Positions 54,845 to 64,000 of a DNA stretch of 64,000 nucleotides are shown piece by piece (positions within the stretch are counted from its first letter, which is position 1; every line of letters begins with the position of its first letter). The stretch covers positions 1-64,000 of the forward strand of contig CATKXY010000003.1 of NCBI GenBank assembly GCA_949840915.1. The letters are read 5' to 3'. The stretch comes from an uncultured Lachnospiraceae bacterium. Lineage in GTDB: Bacteria; Bacillota; Clostridia; Lachnospirales; Lachnospiraceae. Position numbers and translations under genes: made by a program. Below the pieces are notes generated by a model. The model did no database searches, had not been told where the DNA came from, and worked only from the letters and a program-made list of their open reading frames with translations.

Positions 54845-56056
54845 ATGGTCAATGTAGCGGTATTAGGTTATGGCACCGTCGGAAGCGGTGTTGTGGAAGT
54901 CATCGGGAAAAATAAGGATATGGTGAACAAGAAATCCGGGCAGGAACTGAATGTGAAGTATATTCTCGATCTGCGGGATTTCCCCGGGGATCCTTATGCG
55001 GATAAAGTGGTACACGATTTTGAACAGATTGTAAATGACGACGAGGTTGCCATCATTTGCGAGACCATGGGCGGCGTGGGCGCCGCGTACCAGTTTACCA
55101 AGGCGGCGCTGGAGCGCGGAAAAAGTGTCTGTACCTCCAACAAGGAGCTGGTGGCAAAACACGGCCCCGAGCTTCTGCAGATTGCCCATGCAAACAACTG
55201 TAATTATCTGTTTGAAGCCAGTGTGGGAGGAGGCATTCCGATTATCCGCCCCTTGAACTATTCCCTGACGGCAGAGCGCATCGAGGCCATTACCGGAATT
55301 CTAAACGGTACCACCAACTATATTCTGACCAAGATGGAACAGGAGGGTGCGGACTTTGCCGACGTGCTGAAGGAGGCGCAGGAGAAGGGTTATGCGGAGC
55401 GCAATCCTGAGGCGGATGTGGAGGGGCATGACGCCTGCCGTAAGATCGCGATCCTGTCCTCTCTGATGATGGGGATGAATGTAGATTCCGAGAAGATATA
55501 TACGGAGGGTATCACCCGGGTAAGTGCGGATGATTTTGTCTATGCCAGAGCTGCGGGTAAGACGATTAAGCTTCTGGCAAAGAGCACGGCGCTGGGAGAA
55601 GCCCAGGTGATGGCCATGGTCGCTCCCTTTATGCTGGATAAGGAGAACCCGCTTGCCATGGTAAACGATGTATTCAACGCAGTGCTTGTCACCGGCAATA
55701 TGCTGGGGGATTCCATGTATTACGGGCGCGGCGCGGGCAAGCTTCCCACCGCCAGCGCAGTGGTGTCCGATGTTGTGGACTGCGCCAGACATCTGGGCAA
55801 GATCATTATGTGCTTCTGGGAGGAGAAGGATGCGGGAATCGCCGATCTATCCGATCAGGAGAGCCGTTATTTCGTCAGAGTGAAAGCATCCGCCCGGGCT
55901 GCGGCAGAGGCTGCATTTGAGGGCTGCGAGACACTCAGCGTACCCGGGCGCACGTCAGACTTTGCCCTGTTCACCAAGCCTATAAAGGAGAGAGACTTTG
56001 CTGCAAAGTGTGAGTCTCTGGGCAGTGACGTGGAAAGCCGTATCCGCTTATATTAA
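54845..56056 (+). CDS. hom: Homoserine dehydrogenase
   Basis: Reduces aspartate semialdehyde to homoserine for threonine and methionine. The 403-residue protein has the Rossmann motif VLGYGTVGSGVVEVI, the catalytic region FEASVGGGIPIIRPL and ILNGTTNYILTKM, and a C-terminal ACT-like part (RYFVRVKASARA) where threonine feedback usually acts. GGGAG precedes the ATG; lysC follows after 31 bases. Confidence 0.96.
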   Translation: MVNVAVLGYGTVGSGVVEVIGKNKDMVNKKSGQELNVKYILDLRDFPGDPYADKVVHDFEQIVNDDEVAIICETMGGVGAAYQFTKAALERGKSVCTSNKELVAKHGPELLQIAHANNCNYLFEASVGGGIPIIRPLNYSLTAERIEAITGILNGTTNYILTKMEQEGADFADVLKEAQEKGYAERNPEADVEGHDACRKIAILSSLMMGMNVDSEKIYTEGITRVSADDFVYARAAGKTIKLLAKSTALGEAQVMAMVAPFMLDKENPLAMVNDVFNAVLVTGNMLGDSMYYGRGAGKLPTASAVVSDVVDCARHLGKIIMCFWEEKDAGIADLSDQESRYFVRVKASARAAAEAAFEGCETLSVPGRTSDFALFTKPIKERDFAAKCESLGSDVESRIRLY

Positions 56057-56087
56057 AAACAGGAAAGAGATTTGAGGAGTAAGAGTT

Positions 56088-57407
56088 ATGTCTAAGGTAG
56101 TGAAATTTGGCGGAAGCTCTCTGGCCAGCGCAGAGCAGTTTCAGAAGGTGGGAAAGATTATTCGTGCGGACAAGGAGAGACGGTATGTGGTTCCCTCCGC
56201 TCCGGGAAAGCGTTTTTCGGACGATACAAAGGTGACGGATATGCTGTATGGCTGTTATGCCCTGGCGGAGAGCGGCAGGAAGTTTTCCGGGGAGCTTCAG
56301 GAGATCAGGGCCCGTTACGAAGAGATCATTCAGGGACTGAAGCTGGAGTTGAATCTGGACGAAGAGTTTCGTATTATAGAGAAAAATTTTAAAGACAAGT
56401 CCGGCTCCAATTATGCGGCGTCCAGAGGCGAATATTTAAACGGAATCATTATGGCGAATTATCTGGGCTACGAGTTTATCGATGCGGCCACGGTCATCTT
56501 TTTTGACGAAAAGGGCGATTTTGACGCGGCAAAGACCAACGAGGTTCTCTCTGCGAGACTTGCAGAGTGCAAAAAGGCCGTAGTGCCCGGATTTTACGGA
56601 GCGCAGCCGGACGGCAGGGTGAAGACATTCTCCAGAGGAGGTTCCGACATCACAGGTTCTATCGTGGCGAAGGCCGTGAAGGCGGATGTGTATGAAAACT
56701 GGACGGATGTATCGGGCTTTATGACGGCTGATCCGAGAATCATAGACAATCCGGCGCGTATTGATGTCATCACCTACAGAGAGCTGAGAGAGCTTTCCTA
56801 TATGGGAGCCAGTGTTCTGCACGAGGATGCCATTTTCCCTGTCCGCCAGGAGAGCATTCCTATCAATATCCGCAATACCAACGAACCGGAGGACGCGGGG
56901 ACGTGGATCGTGGGGAGCACCTGCCAGAAATCCAAATATGTCATCACCGGCATTGCGGGCAAGAAGGGTTTTTGCTCCATCAATATTGAGAAAGACATGA
57001 TGAATGCGGAGATCGGCTTTGGCAGAAAGGTGCTGCAGGCATTCGAGGACAACGGCATCTCTTTCGAGCATGTGCCCTCAGGCATCGACACGATGACGGT
57101 GTTTGTCCATCAGGATGAATTCATGCACAAGGAACAACAGGTGGTGGCAGGCATTCACAGGCTGGCTCATCCCGATACGATCGAGATTGAGTCCGATATT
57201 GCGCTGATCGCCGTGGTAGGACGCGGCATGAAGTCCATGCGCGGCACGGCGGGCAGAATCTTTGCGGCGCTGGCGCACAATCACATCAATGTCAAAATGA
57301 TCGATCAGGGATCCTCCGAGCAGAATATCATCATCGGCGTGTCCGACGAGGATTTTGAGACGGCGATCAAAGCGATCTACGATATATTTGTGGTAACAAG
57401 GCTGTAA
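56088..57407 (+). CDS. lysC: Aspartate kinase
   Basis: Phosphorylates aspartate, first step to lysine, threonine and methionine. The 439-residue monofunctional protein has VVKFGGSSLASAEQF, the FSRGGSDITGSIVAKA site, and two C-terminal ACT domains (about 300-439; GFCSINIEKDMMNAEIG and IALIAVVGRGMKSMRGTAGR with a following NVKMIDQGSSE split over it). Such ACT domains carry feedback inhibition by lysine or threonine. No lysine riboswitch is seen upstream. Confidence 0.96.
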   Translation: MSKVVKFGGSSLASAEQFQKVGKIIRADKERRYVVPSAPGKRFSDDTKVTDMLYGCYALAESGRKFSGELQEIRARYEEIIQGLKLELNLDEEFRIIEKNFKDKSGSNYAASRGEYLNGIIMANYLGYEFIDAATVIFFDEKGDFDAAKTNEVLSARLAECKKAVVPGFYGAQPDGRVKTFSRGGSDITGSIVAKAVKADVYENWTDVSGFMTADPRIIDNPARIDVITYRELRELSYMGASVLHEDAIFPVRQESIPINIRNTNEPEDAGTWIVGSTCQKSKYVITGIAGKKGFCSINIEKDMMNAEIGFGRKVLQAFEDNGISFEHVPSGIDTMTVFVHQDEFMHKEQQVVAGIHRLAHPDTIEIESDIALIAVVGRGMKSMRGTAGRIFAALAHNHINVKMIDQGSSEQNIIIGVSDEDFETAIKAIYDIFVVTRL

Positions 57408-57421
57408 ACGGGTTATATGAG

Positions 57422-57459
57422 AGGCATTTGGCGAAATCAAATATCGTCGGATGCCTTTT
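57422..57459 (+). terminator. Terminator of lysC
   Basis: A 13-bp stem with three G-T pairs (57422-57434 with 57444-57456), a 9-base loop and TTTT followed by more T, 15 bases after the stop codon. Confidence 0.75.
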
Positions 57460-57492
57460 ATTTTCTGCCTTTTGTTTTTTCTCGGACTGTGC

Positions 57493-57521
57493 TTGCAAAC
57501 AGGGCGGAAATTTGTTATAAT
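57493..57521 (+). promoter_or_regulatory. Promoter of the trigger factor gene
   Basis: TTGCAA at 57493-57498, 17 bases, consensus TATAAT at 57516-57521, about 100 bases before tig. Confidence 0.7.
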
Positions 57522-57622
57522 CCTAAAATGACTGTGACTATGTCCGATGTCTGGGGGGCGGCTTGTACTGACCCTGACAGATTTGAGATAGAACCGGCAC
57601 AGATATGAAGGAGGAAATACAC

Positions 57623-58951
57623 ATGAGTTTACAGGTGGAAAAGTTGGAGAAGGGCATGGCAAAGCTCACCATTGAGGTGTCTGCACAAGAGCTGGACAAG
57701 GCCATCGACAGCGCGTATCGTCAGAACAGAAACAGGATCAGCGTACCCGGTTTCCGCAAGGGCAAAGCGCCCCGCAAGATGATCGAGCAGATGTACGGCA
57801 GGGAAATATTTTATGAGGATGCGGCCAATGAGCTGATTCCCGTGGCATATGAGAAAGCATTGGACGAGTGCACCGAGGATATCGTGTCCGCGCCCAAGGT
57901 GGATGTGGTGCAGATCGAGGCCGGAAAGCCCTTTATCTTTACCGCGGAGGTAGCTTTGAAGCCTGAGGTGACTCTGGGCAAATATAAGGGCGTGAAGGTT
58001 CCGGCAGCAGATCTTGCCGTGACTGAGGAGGAAGTGGATAAGGAGATCGCAAGAGAGAGAGAGACCAATGCCCGCACTGTCAATGTGGAAGACAGAGCCG
58101 TAAAGGACGGAGATATGACGGTTATTGACTTCGAGGGATTTGTGGACGGCGTGGCTTTCGAGGGCGGAAAGGGTGAGAATTATCCTCTGACCATCGGCTC
58201 CGGACAGTTTATCCCCGGCTTTGAGGAGGCGCTGATCGGCGCCGGGCTGAATGAGCAGGTGGATGTAAATGTGACCTTCCCCGAAGATTATCAGGCGAAG
58301 GAGCTTGCCGGCAAGCCTGCGGTGTTTAAATGTACCGTTAAAGAGATCAAGGAAAAGCTGCTGCCCGAGCTCGATGATGAGTTTGCAGCCGAGGTGTCTG
58401 AGTTTGACACGATGGCAGAATACCGTGAGGATGTAAAAAAGAAGCTGGCGGATAAGAAGGCTGTCGCAGCCAAGGACGCTAAGGAGGAGGCTGCCGTGGA
58501 CGCTGTCATCGAGGACGCCAAAATGGAGATTCCCGATGCCATGCTCGACACGCAGCAGAGACAGATGGTGGAAGAGTTTGCTCAGAGAATCCAGTCTCAG
58601 GGTCTGTCTATGGAGCAGTATATGCAGTTTACCGGTATGACGCCCGCAAGGCTGTTGGAGCAGGTGCGTCCGCAGGCGCTGAAGAGAATCCAGTCCCGTC
58701 TGGTGCTGGAGGCAGTTGCCGCCGCAGAGAAGATGGAGGTCTCCGAGGAGGAATTCCAGGAGGAGTTAAAGACTATGGGCGAGGTTTATCAGATGGAGCC
58801 CGACAAGGTGAAAGAGCTTCTCGGCGAAAGCGGGGCAAAGCAGGTGCGCGAGGATATCCGTATCAAGAAGGCAGTGGAATTTGTCGTGGAACATGCCAAA
58901 GAGGAGAAGGCTTCCAAGGCCAAAGCGAAGAAGGAAGCCGCAGAGGAGTAA
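57623..58951 (+). CDS. tig: Trigger factor
   Basis: Ribosome-bound chaperone and peptidyl-prolyl isomerase, 442 residues. The N-terminal ribosome-docking signature is VPGFRKGKAPRKMIEQMYG; the FKBP-type domain covers about 155-240 (TVIDFEGFVDGVAFEGGKG, IPGFEEALIGAG); the rest is the helical C-domain, ending in a Lys/Ala/Glu-rich tail. AAGGAGG eight bases before 57623 makes that ATG the start rather than 57605. It precedes clpP-clpX, the usual order. Confidence 0.96.
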   Translation: MSLQVEKLEKGMAKLTIEVSAQELDKAIDSAYRQNRNRISVPGFRKGKAPRKMIEQMYGREIFYEDAANELIPVAYEKALDECTEDIVSAPKVDVVQIEAGKPFIFTAEVALKPEVTLGKYKGVKVPAADLAVTEEEVDKEIARERETNARTVNVEDRAVKDGDMTVIDFEGFVDGVAFEGGKGENYPLTIGSGQFIPGFEEALIGAGLNEQVDVNVTFPEDYQAKELAGKPAVFKCTVKEIKEKLLPELDDEFAAEVSEFDTMAEYREDVKKKLADKKAVAAKDAKEEAAVDAVIEDAKMEIPDAMLDTQQRQMVEEFAQRIQSQGLSMEQYMQFTGMTPARLLEQVRPQALKRIQSRLVLEAVAAAEKMEVSEEEFQEELKTMGEVYQMEPDKVKELLGESGAKQVREDIRIKKAVEFVVEHAKEEKASKAKAKKEAAEE

Positions 58952-58998
58952 CCGGTCTTTTACAATGCCACATATGGCGGATACAGCAGACAGCGACA

Positions 58999-59029
58999 GT
59001 TGTACCTGAGCAGCTCAGGTACAACTTTT
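58999..59029 (+). terminator. Terminator of tig
   Basis: A perfect 12-bp stem GTTGTACCTGAG (58999-59010) with its complement (59014-59025), a CAG loop and TTTT. clpP therefore probably has its own promoter in 59030-59200, which I could not pin down. Confidence 0.88.
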
Positions 59030-59205
59030 CGCATATTATCGTATTATAAAACGGACATTAACTTTTTATTAAATTCAATCGTATTCCATTGAAAAAATGT
59101 ATATGGTGGGATAAGATGGTAAAGATGGAAGTAAATTTGGAAATAGAGGATTTGAAAAATAAACGATCTGATCAGGCAGAATCAGAACGGACAGGAGGAA
59201 GACAC

Positions 59206-59805
59206 ATGAGTTTAGTACCTTACGTTGTCGAGCAGACCAGCAAGGGAGAGCGGTCTTATGATATTTATTCCAGACTTTTGAAGGACAGGATCATCATTCT
59301 CGGGGAGGAAGTCAACGAGACGACAGCAAGCCTTGTTGTGGCACAGCTCTTGTTTCTCGAGGCGGAGGATCCGGAGAAGGATATCCATCTGTATATCAAC
59401 AGCCCCGGCGGCAGTGTGACTGCCGGCATGGCGATTTATGATACCATGAAATATATCAAATGCGATGTCTCCACAGTGTGTATCGGCATGGCTGCCAGCA
59501 TGGGAGCCTTCCGTTTGGCCGGCGGCGCCAAGGGCAAGCGTTATGCGCTTCCCAATGCCGAGGTGATGATCCATCAGCCCCTGGGCGGCACGCAGGGGCA
59601 GGCTACGGAGATCGAGATTGCGGCTAAGCATATTCTGCGGACTAAGGAAAAGCTGAACCGTATGCTGGCGGAGAACACAGGCAGGGATTACGAGACGATC
59701 TGTGCGGATACTGAGCGCGACAACTGGAAGAGCGCGGAGGAGGCCTGCGAATACGGGCTGATCGATAAGGTCCTTACCTTCCACGCGGCTCAGGATGAGA
59801 AGTGA
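59206..59805 (+). CDS. clpP: ATP-dependent Clp protease proteolytic subunit
   Basis: A 199-residue serine protease that forms the ClpXP core. The Ser is in GMAASMGAF, the His in [18 protein letters not shown], and the Asp in [19 protein letters not shown]. Directly after SMGAF the protein reads RLAGG, where LLAAG is usual; this sits near the active site. AGGAGG seven bases before 59206 sets the start; an ORF extension to 59089 has no such site. clpX follows after 103 bases. Confidence 0.96.
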   Translation: MSLVPYVVEQTSKGERSYDIYSRLLKDRIIILGEEVNETTASLVVAQLLFLEAEDPEKDIHLYINSPGGSVTAGMAIYDTMKYIKCDVSTVCIGMAASMGAFRLAGGAKGKRYALPNAEVMIHQPLGGTQGQATEIEIAAKHILRTKEKLNRMLAENTGRDYETICADTERDNWKSAEEACEYGLIDKVLTFHAAQDEK

Positions 59806-59908
59806 TCACACAGAGATATTTAATGTTCAAATAACTGAGTGAATATTGGGTAATAATTGGATGGAGCCGTGAAAAACCGGACGAGAATCAAGAGGGCAGG
59901 AGTAGATT

Positions 59909-61156
59909 ATGGCTGGAAAGAATGCTGATAACAGTATCAGGTGTTCCTTTTGCAACAAGACCCAGGGGCAGGTGCGCAAGCTGATTGCGGGGCCTGCAGG
60001 AGTGTATATCTGCGACGAGTGCGTGGATATCTGCACGGATATTCTGGAGGAGGAGCTGGAGGACGAGGAAGTAGAAGAGGCGCAGCGCACGGAAATCAAT
60101 GTGCTGAAGCCCAGAGAGATCAAGACTTTTCTGGACGAATATGTCATCGGACAGGAGGCTGCCAAGAAGGCTCTGGCCGTGGCGGTATACAATCATTATA
60201 AGCGCGTGACAGCGCCCAAGGATCTGGACGATATAGAGCTGCAGAAGAGTAATATCATCATGGTGGGCCCCACGGGTTCGGGCAAGACTTATCTGGCCCA
60301 GACGCTGGCGAAGATCATCAATGTGCCCTTTGCCATCGCGGACGCAACCACACTGACCGAGGCCGGTTATGTGGGGGAGGATGTGGAGAATATCCTGCTG
60401 AAGCTGATACAGGCGGCGGACTACGACGTGGACAGAGCTCAATACGGAATTATTTATATCGACGAGATTGACAAGATTACCAAGAAGGGCGAGAATGTCT
60501 CCATCACCAGGGATGTATCCGGCGAGGGTGTACAGCAGGCGCTGCTCAAGATCATCGAGGGTACCGTGGCCAGCGTACCGCCTCAGGGAGGACGGAAGCA
60601 CCCCCATCAGGAGCTGATCCAGGTAGACACCTCCAATATCCTTTTTATCTGCGGCGGAGCCTTTGACGGTCTGGAAAAGATCATCGAGACCAGACTGGAC
60701 AGGAAATCCATCGGCTTCAACACGGAGCTGACCACCAAGACCCAGAAGGAGAGCAGCGCGCTGCTTCAGGAGGTAACGGCGCAGGATCTTGTGAAATTCG
60801 GACTGATTCCTGAGTTTGTTGGGCGTGTTCCCATCTGCGTATCTCTGGAGGGACTGGACAGAGACGCCCTGGTGCGCATCCTGAAGGAGCCTAAGAACGC
60901 GTTGATCAAGCAGTATCAGAAGCTCTTTGATATGGATGAGGTGGAGCTGAACTTTGAGCAGGATGCCATCGAGGCCATTGCGGATCAGGCCTTTGAGAGA
61001 AAGACCGGAGCCAGAGGTCTGCGCTCCATTATGGAAAGCATCATGATGGATATCATGTATGAGATACCTTCCGATGAGGGCATTGAGGCGTGCGTTATCA
61101 CCAAGGAGGCTGTGGACGGGGGAAATCCTCTCACCATCCGCAGGAAACCGGCGTGA
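59909..61156 (+). CDS. clpX: ATP-dependent Clp protease ATP-binding subunit ClpX
   Basis: A 415-residue AAA+ unfoldase partner of ClpP. The N-terminal zinc domain has C10, C13, C32, C35 (CSFCNK and CDECVDIC). Walker A GPTGSGKT, pore loop GYVGED, Walker [11 protein letters not shown], and the ClpP-docking region near [13 protein letters not shown] follow. GGCAGGAG precedes the ATG. Its stop codon overlaps the start of the GTPase gene. Confidence 0.97.
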   Translation: MAGKNADNSIRCSFCNKTQGQVRKLIAGPAGVYICDECVDICTDILEEELEDEEVEEAQRTEINVLKPREIKTFLDEYVIGQEAAKKALAVAVYNHYKRVTAPKDLDDIELQKSNIIMVGPTGSGKTYLAQTLAKIINVPFAIADATTLTEAGYVGEDVENILLKLIQAADYDVDRAQYGIIYIDEIDKITKKGENVSITRDVSGEGVQQALLKIIEGTVASVPPQGGRKHPHQELIQVDTSNILFICGGAFDGLEKIIETRLDRKSIGFNTELTTKTQKESSALLQEVTAQDLVKFGLIPEFVGRVPICVSLEGLDRDALVRILKEPKNALIKQYQKLFDMDEVELNFEQDAIEAIADQAFERKTGARGLRSIMESIMMDIMYEIPSDEGIEACVITKEAVDGGNPLTIRRKPA

Positions 61157-61746
61157 TTATCAAGAATGTAAATCTGGAGACTGTGTGCGGCGTCACCAGT
61201 AAGTTGCCCGAGAATGTCCACCCTGAGGTGGCGTTCGCGGGCAAAAGCAATGTGGGGAAATCTTCTCTGATCAATGCTGTGATGAACCGGAAGTCACTGG
61301 CGCGTACCAGTGCTCAGCCGGGCAAGACACAGACCATCAACTACTACAATATCAACAGTGCGCTCTATCTGGTGGATCTGCCGGGATACGGCTACGCCAG
61401 GGCCAATGAAAAGGTGAAAGCGCAGTGGGGAAAGATGATAGAGGATTACCTGCACAGATCCAAACAGCTTAAATGCGTGTTTCTGCTCATCGACATCCGC
61501 CATGAGCCGGGTTCCAACGATGTCATCATGTATGACTGGATCAGAAGCCACGGCTATCAGCCCGTTATCATTGCCACCAAGCTGGATAAGATCAACAGGA
61601 GTCAGATTCAGAAGCAGCTTAAGCTGATCCGCACTACTTTGAAGGCGGATTCGGACACGATCATGATTCCCTTCTCTGCCGTCACGAAGCAGGGCAGGGA
61701 GGAGATATACGAAATTTTAGATGATATTGTGGAGGCCGGTCTATGA
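61153..61746 (+). CDS. engB: Ribosome biogenesis GTPase YsxC/EngB
   Basis: A 197-residue GTPase needed for large ribosomal subunit assembly. G1 [12 protein letters not shown]3 DLPGYG, G4 TKLDK and G5 SAV are in order. The start is the GTG at 61153, which overlaps the clpX stop (GTGA) and has AGGAAA upstream; longer frames would run into clpX. Its stop overlaps the next ATG. Confidence 0.95.
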   Translation: MIIKNVNLETVCGVTSKLPENVHPEVAFAGKSNVGKSSLINAVMNRKSLARTSAQPGKTQTINYYNINSALYLVDLPGYGYARANEKVKAQWGKMIEDYLHRSKQLKCVFLLIDIRHEPGSNDVIMYDWIRSHGYQPVIIATKLDKINRSQIQKQLKLIRTTLKADSDTIMIPFSAVTKQGREEIYEILDDIVEAGL

Positions 61747-62918
61747 TAAAGTACCTGAAAGCGTTGACCAATTTAGCTGTCTCTCTTGTGATTTTTTTGG
61801 CAGTGATCTTTCTTGCACCCAGGCTGCTGGTGTTTTTTGCTCCCTTTGTGGCAGGCTGGATCGTGGCATGCATCGCCAGTCCGCTGGTGCATTTCTTTGA
61901 GGCGCGGCTGAAGATCCGACGGAAGGCGGGCAGTGCGGTGGTGATCGTGCTTGTCATCGGTCTGGTGGTTTTCTCGCTCTATCTGGTGGGCGGGAAGCTG
62001 GCCAAGGAGGCGGTGGGACTGATCAATGCCCTGCCGGAGATGTGGGAGAACGCAGAGGAAGACTTTCAGGAGATCTCGCAGAATTTTGCAGTGATATACA
62101 ATAAGCTTCCCCAGGATGTCCAGCAGAGGCTTGCCGGTCTCGGCGATGATATCACCGCTTTTTTCGGCGATATTGTGGGGAGTATCAGCATGCCTACTAT
62201 CGCGGCGGTGGGAAATTTTGCCAAGCAGCTTCCCTCCATTCTGATTGGAGTCATCATGGCGCTTTTGTCTTCTTATCTGTTTGTTGCAGAGCGGAATAAT
62301 ATCACGGCCTGGTTTGGCCGGGTCTGCCCGAAGTCAATACAGGATCAGTACCTGATTGTCAAGCGCAGCCTGGTCAAAGCGGTGGGCGGCTATCTCAAGG
62401 CACAGCTCAAAATCGAGCTGTGGATGTATCTGCTGCTCGTGATCGGTCTGGCGCTGCTGCAGGTGGATTATGTGCTGCTGATCGCATTTTTGATCGCGTT
62501 TTTGGATTTTATTCCGTTTTTCGGCACGGGTACGGTGCTCGTGCCCTGGGCGGTCTTAAAGATTCTCAGCACGGATTATAAAATGGCGGTGGGACTTTTG
62601 ATCATCTGGGGTGTGGGGCAGCTGGCGCGTCAGCTGATCCAGCCCAAGATCGTGGGGGATTCTATCGGTGTTGCGCCAATACCGACCCTGTTTCTGCTCT
62701 ATATCGGGTATCGGCTGGGCGGTGTTGTGGGCATGATTGTGGCGGTTCCCCTGGGACTCATCGTCTATACAATGTATGAGGAGGGCGCTTTTGACACCAC
62801 GCGGAACAGTATCCTCATACTCGTGAATGGACTGAATCATTTCCGGAAACTGGAGAAGGAGGATCTGAAAGGACTGGAAAGCCGGGAAGGCCGGAGCGGA
62901 AAGGAGCCTCATGCGTAA
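61743..62918 (+). CDS. AI-2E family transporter
   Basis: A 391-residue membrane protein of the AI-2E/PerM (UPF0118) family with about seven or eight helices, a large extracytoplasmic segment (about 90-150), and the family core LIAFLIAFLDFIPFFGTGTVLVPW. Members include autoinducer-2 exporters and Na+/H+ antiporters; the substrate here is unknown. Overlaps engB by four bases and truA by eight. Confidence 0.9.
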   Translation: MIKYLKALTNLAVSLVIFLAVIFLAPRLLVFFAPFVAGWIVACIASPLVHFFEARLKIRRKAGSAVVIVLVIGLVVFSLYLVGGKLAKEAVGLINALPEMWENAEEDFQEISQNFAVIYNKLPQDVQQRLAGLGDDITAFFGDIVGSISMPTIAAVGNFAKQLPSILIGVIMALLSSYLFVAERNNITAWFGRVCPKSIQDQYLIVKRSLVKAVGGYLKAQLKIELWMYLLLVIGLALLQVDYVLLIAFLIAFLDFIPFFGTGTVLVPWAVLKILSTDYKMAVGLLIIWGVGQLARQLIQPKIVGDSIGVAPIPTLFLLYIGYRLGGVVGMIVAVPLGLIVYTMYEEGAFDTTRNSILILVNGLNHFRKLEKEDLKGLESREGRSGKEPHA

Positions 62919-63648
62919 TATCAGACTTCTGCTTCAGTATGAAGGAACCAGATATCAGGGCTGGCAGAGACAGAGTTCCACGGATAACACCATACAGGGT
63001 AAGCTTGAGACTCTGTTGTCGAGAATGTGCAAAGAAGCCGTCGGGCTGCAGGGAAGCGGCAGGACGGATGCGGGAGTACACGCTTTGGGACAGGTGGCTA
63101 ATTTTCATACGGACTGTACCATGTCTCCGGAGGAGATGCGCAGCTATATCAATCGTTATCTGCCGGAGGATATCGCGGTGGTGGAGGTCTCGGAGGTGTC
63201 TGCCCGCTTTCACAGCAGACTGAATGCGCGGGGCAAGCATTATGTGTATCATGTTATAAACAGTGATGTCCCGGATGTATTCCGAAGGCGCTATGCGCTG
63301 GAGGTGCCGGAGGCTTTGGACGTGGGAGCCATGGAGCGGGCGGCGGCGCTTCTTTTGGGAGAGCATGATTTCAAGAGCTTCACCTCGGCAAAGAAGGGCA
63401 AAAAGTCCACGGTGCGCCGCATAGATGAGATCGCCATAACCGGGGAGGGTGGATTGCTCTGCTTTTCCTTCCGGGGAAACGGTTTTCTGCATCATATGAT
63501 CCGGATCCTAATGGGAACGCTTCTGGAAGTGGGCATGGGCAAGAGGACACCCGAGAGCATGACGGAGCTTCTTGCGGCCTGTGACAGGGAGCAGGCGGGG
63601 CCGCTGGTGCCTGCAAAGGGGCTTACCCTGGCGGAGGTTTTTTTCTGA
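62911..63648 (+). CDS. truA: tRNA pseudouridine(38-40) synthase
   Basis: Makes pseudouridine in the tRNA anticodon arm. The 245-residue protein has YEGTRYQGWQRQ near the start, the catalytic Asp in GSGRTDAGVHALGQ (about residue 52), and FRGNGFLHHMIRILMGTLLEVG in the C-terminal half. Last gene of the clpX-engB-transporter-truA chain, ending at a terminator. Confidence 0.96.
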   Translation: MRNIRLLLQYEGTRYQGWQRQSSTDNTIQGKLETLLSRMCKEAVGLQGSGRTDAGVHALGQVANFHTDCTMSPEEMRSYINRYLPEDIAVVEVSEVSARFHSRLNARGKHYVYHVINSDVPDVFRRRYALEVPEALDVGAMERAAALLLGEHDFKSFTSAKKGKKSTVRRIDEIAITGEGGLLCFSFRGNGFLHHMIRILMGTLLEVGMGKRTPESMTELLAACDREQAGPLVPAKGLTLAEVFF

Positions 63649-63693
63649 AAGTACTATATTAAAAAATATTATTCTATATTATTGAAACTTTTT

Positions 63694-63729
63694 CCCCTCA
63701 AAACAGTCTTATATTTTGAGGGGATTTTT
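63694..63729 (+). terminator. Terminator after truA
   Basis: A perfect 10-bp stem CCCCTCAAAA (63694-63703) with TTTTGAGGGG (63714-63723), 10-base loop, followed by ATTTTT. Confidence 0.85.
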
Positions 63730-63897
63730 GCGCTATTATGCGGGTTTTCGACAGTTTATAGAATTTTAAGAATTTATTTGCAAAAAATATGCAGTATTCT
63801 GCTAGACTAAGGGATGTTACAGATTGAAGGGTTGTAAATTTCATGATTTTTTCCTTTTTCATGAATTGCAATCTCGCCTTGCAAGACGAAAAGAGAT

Positions 63898-64000
63898 ATG
63901 GCTGGATTTGAAAAAGACGAATTGCATTTGAAAATTGATGAAAAGATTGACAGGTACGAAGCGATGCTGTTCGGTATTGCCTATCTGAGACTGGAGAACA
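63898..64000 (+). CDS. Start of an unidentified gene, cut by the window end
   Basis: The frame from the ATG at 63898 is open to the end of the window (34 codons, MAGFEKDELHLKIDEKIDRY and onward). The ribosome site (AAAGAGAT) is weak and no promoter upstream is convincing. Too little is present to name it. The 63730-63897 leader is A/T-rich with a short TTCATGA/TCATGAA dyad. Confidence 0.4.
   Translation, partial: MAGFEKDELHLKIDEKIDRYEAMLFGIAYLRLEN

Noticed and set aside
63778..63808. Promoter for the last partial gene (TTGCAA then TAGACT)
   Set aside because: The spacer is 19 bases and the -10 is poor, so support is too weak.

Overview
The window looks like a chromosomal segment of a strictly anaerobic, spore-forming Clostridia of the family Lachnospiraceae, probably from a gut. 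The evidence is the gene content: a butyrate operon in the order thl-crt-hbd-bcd-etfB-etfA, a small acid-soluble spore protein, a bile salt hydrolase, a Cys-type formate dehydrogenase with Lachnospiraceae-style accessory subunits, a DUF4364 protein, and low-complexity sigma-A promoters with AGGAGG-type ribosome sites. I saw no rRNA, tRNA, CRISPR array, prophage or transposase gene. The species cannot be named from the sequence alone.

Layout. 1-6.3 kb: butyryl-CoA synthesis operon ending in a terminator. 6.3-7.9 kb: Fe-S/zinc YkgJ-type protein overlapping a formate/nitrite channel. 7.9-10.4 kb: diguanylate cyclase plus PilZ receptor pair. 10.5-12.5 kb: ABC-2 exporter. 12.4-13.7 kb: three small minus-strand genes of unknown function. 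13.8-16.0 kb: a response-regulator/(p)ppGpp-synthetase fusion and an AraC regulator. 16-19.1 kb: a DUF1905/C39-like protein and the CIRCE-controlled groES-groEL operon, whose groEL carries an in-frame amber stop. 19.1-20.2 kb: SdpR/SdpI-type pair with twin operators. 20.3-25.3 kb: lipoproteins, DUF2461, an ECF sigma factor and a GtrII-like membrane glycosyltransferase. 25.3-26.9 kb: GH43 glycosidase. 26.9-37.2 kb: molybdenum cofactor, molybdate uptake and FdhD cluster, interrupted between moaC and modA by a 284-bp structured inverted repeat. 37.2-43.7 kb: chemoreceptor and formate dehydrogenase. 43.8-54.2 kb: mixed housekeeping and gut-related genes (transaldolase, tandem DUF305, SASP, bile salt hydrolase, rarA, malic enzyme, glyA, serpin, BlaI-type regulator). 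54.3-57.4 kb: ACT protein-hom-lysC. 57.6-63.6 kb: tig, clpP, clpX, engB, AI-2E-type transporter and truA. The last 100 bases begin an unidentified gene.

How it fits together. The Moco cluster supplies the cofactor for the formate dehydrogenase 2 kb downstream, with fdhD providing sulfur transfer; the formate channel at 7 kb could share the formate pool. The butyrate operon and its electron-transfer flavoprotein represent the main redox sink. The GGDEF/PilZ pair, the REC-SAS fusion and the chemoreceptor show second-messenger and sensory control. Groes/groEL, tig, clpP and clpX form the protein-quality part.

The most interesting points are the receiver-domain (p)ppGpp synthetase (13876-14961), the amber codon in groEL (18891-18893), the twin 9-4-9 operators around the sdpR promoter, the moaC-modA inverted repeat, and a recurrent TTGCAA -35 hexamer at several predicted promoters.
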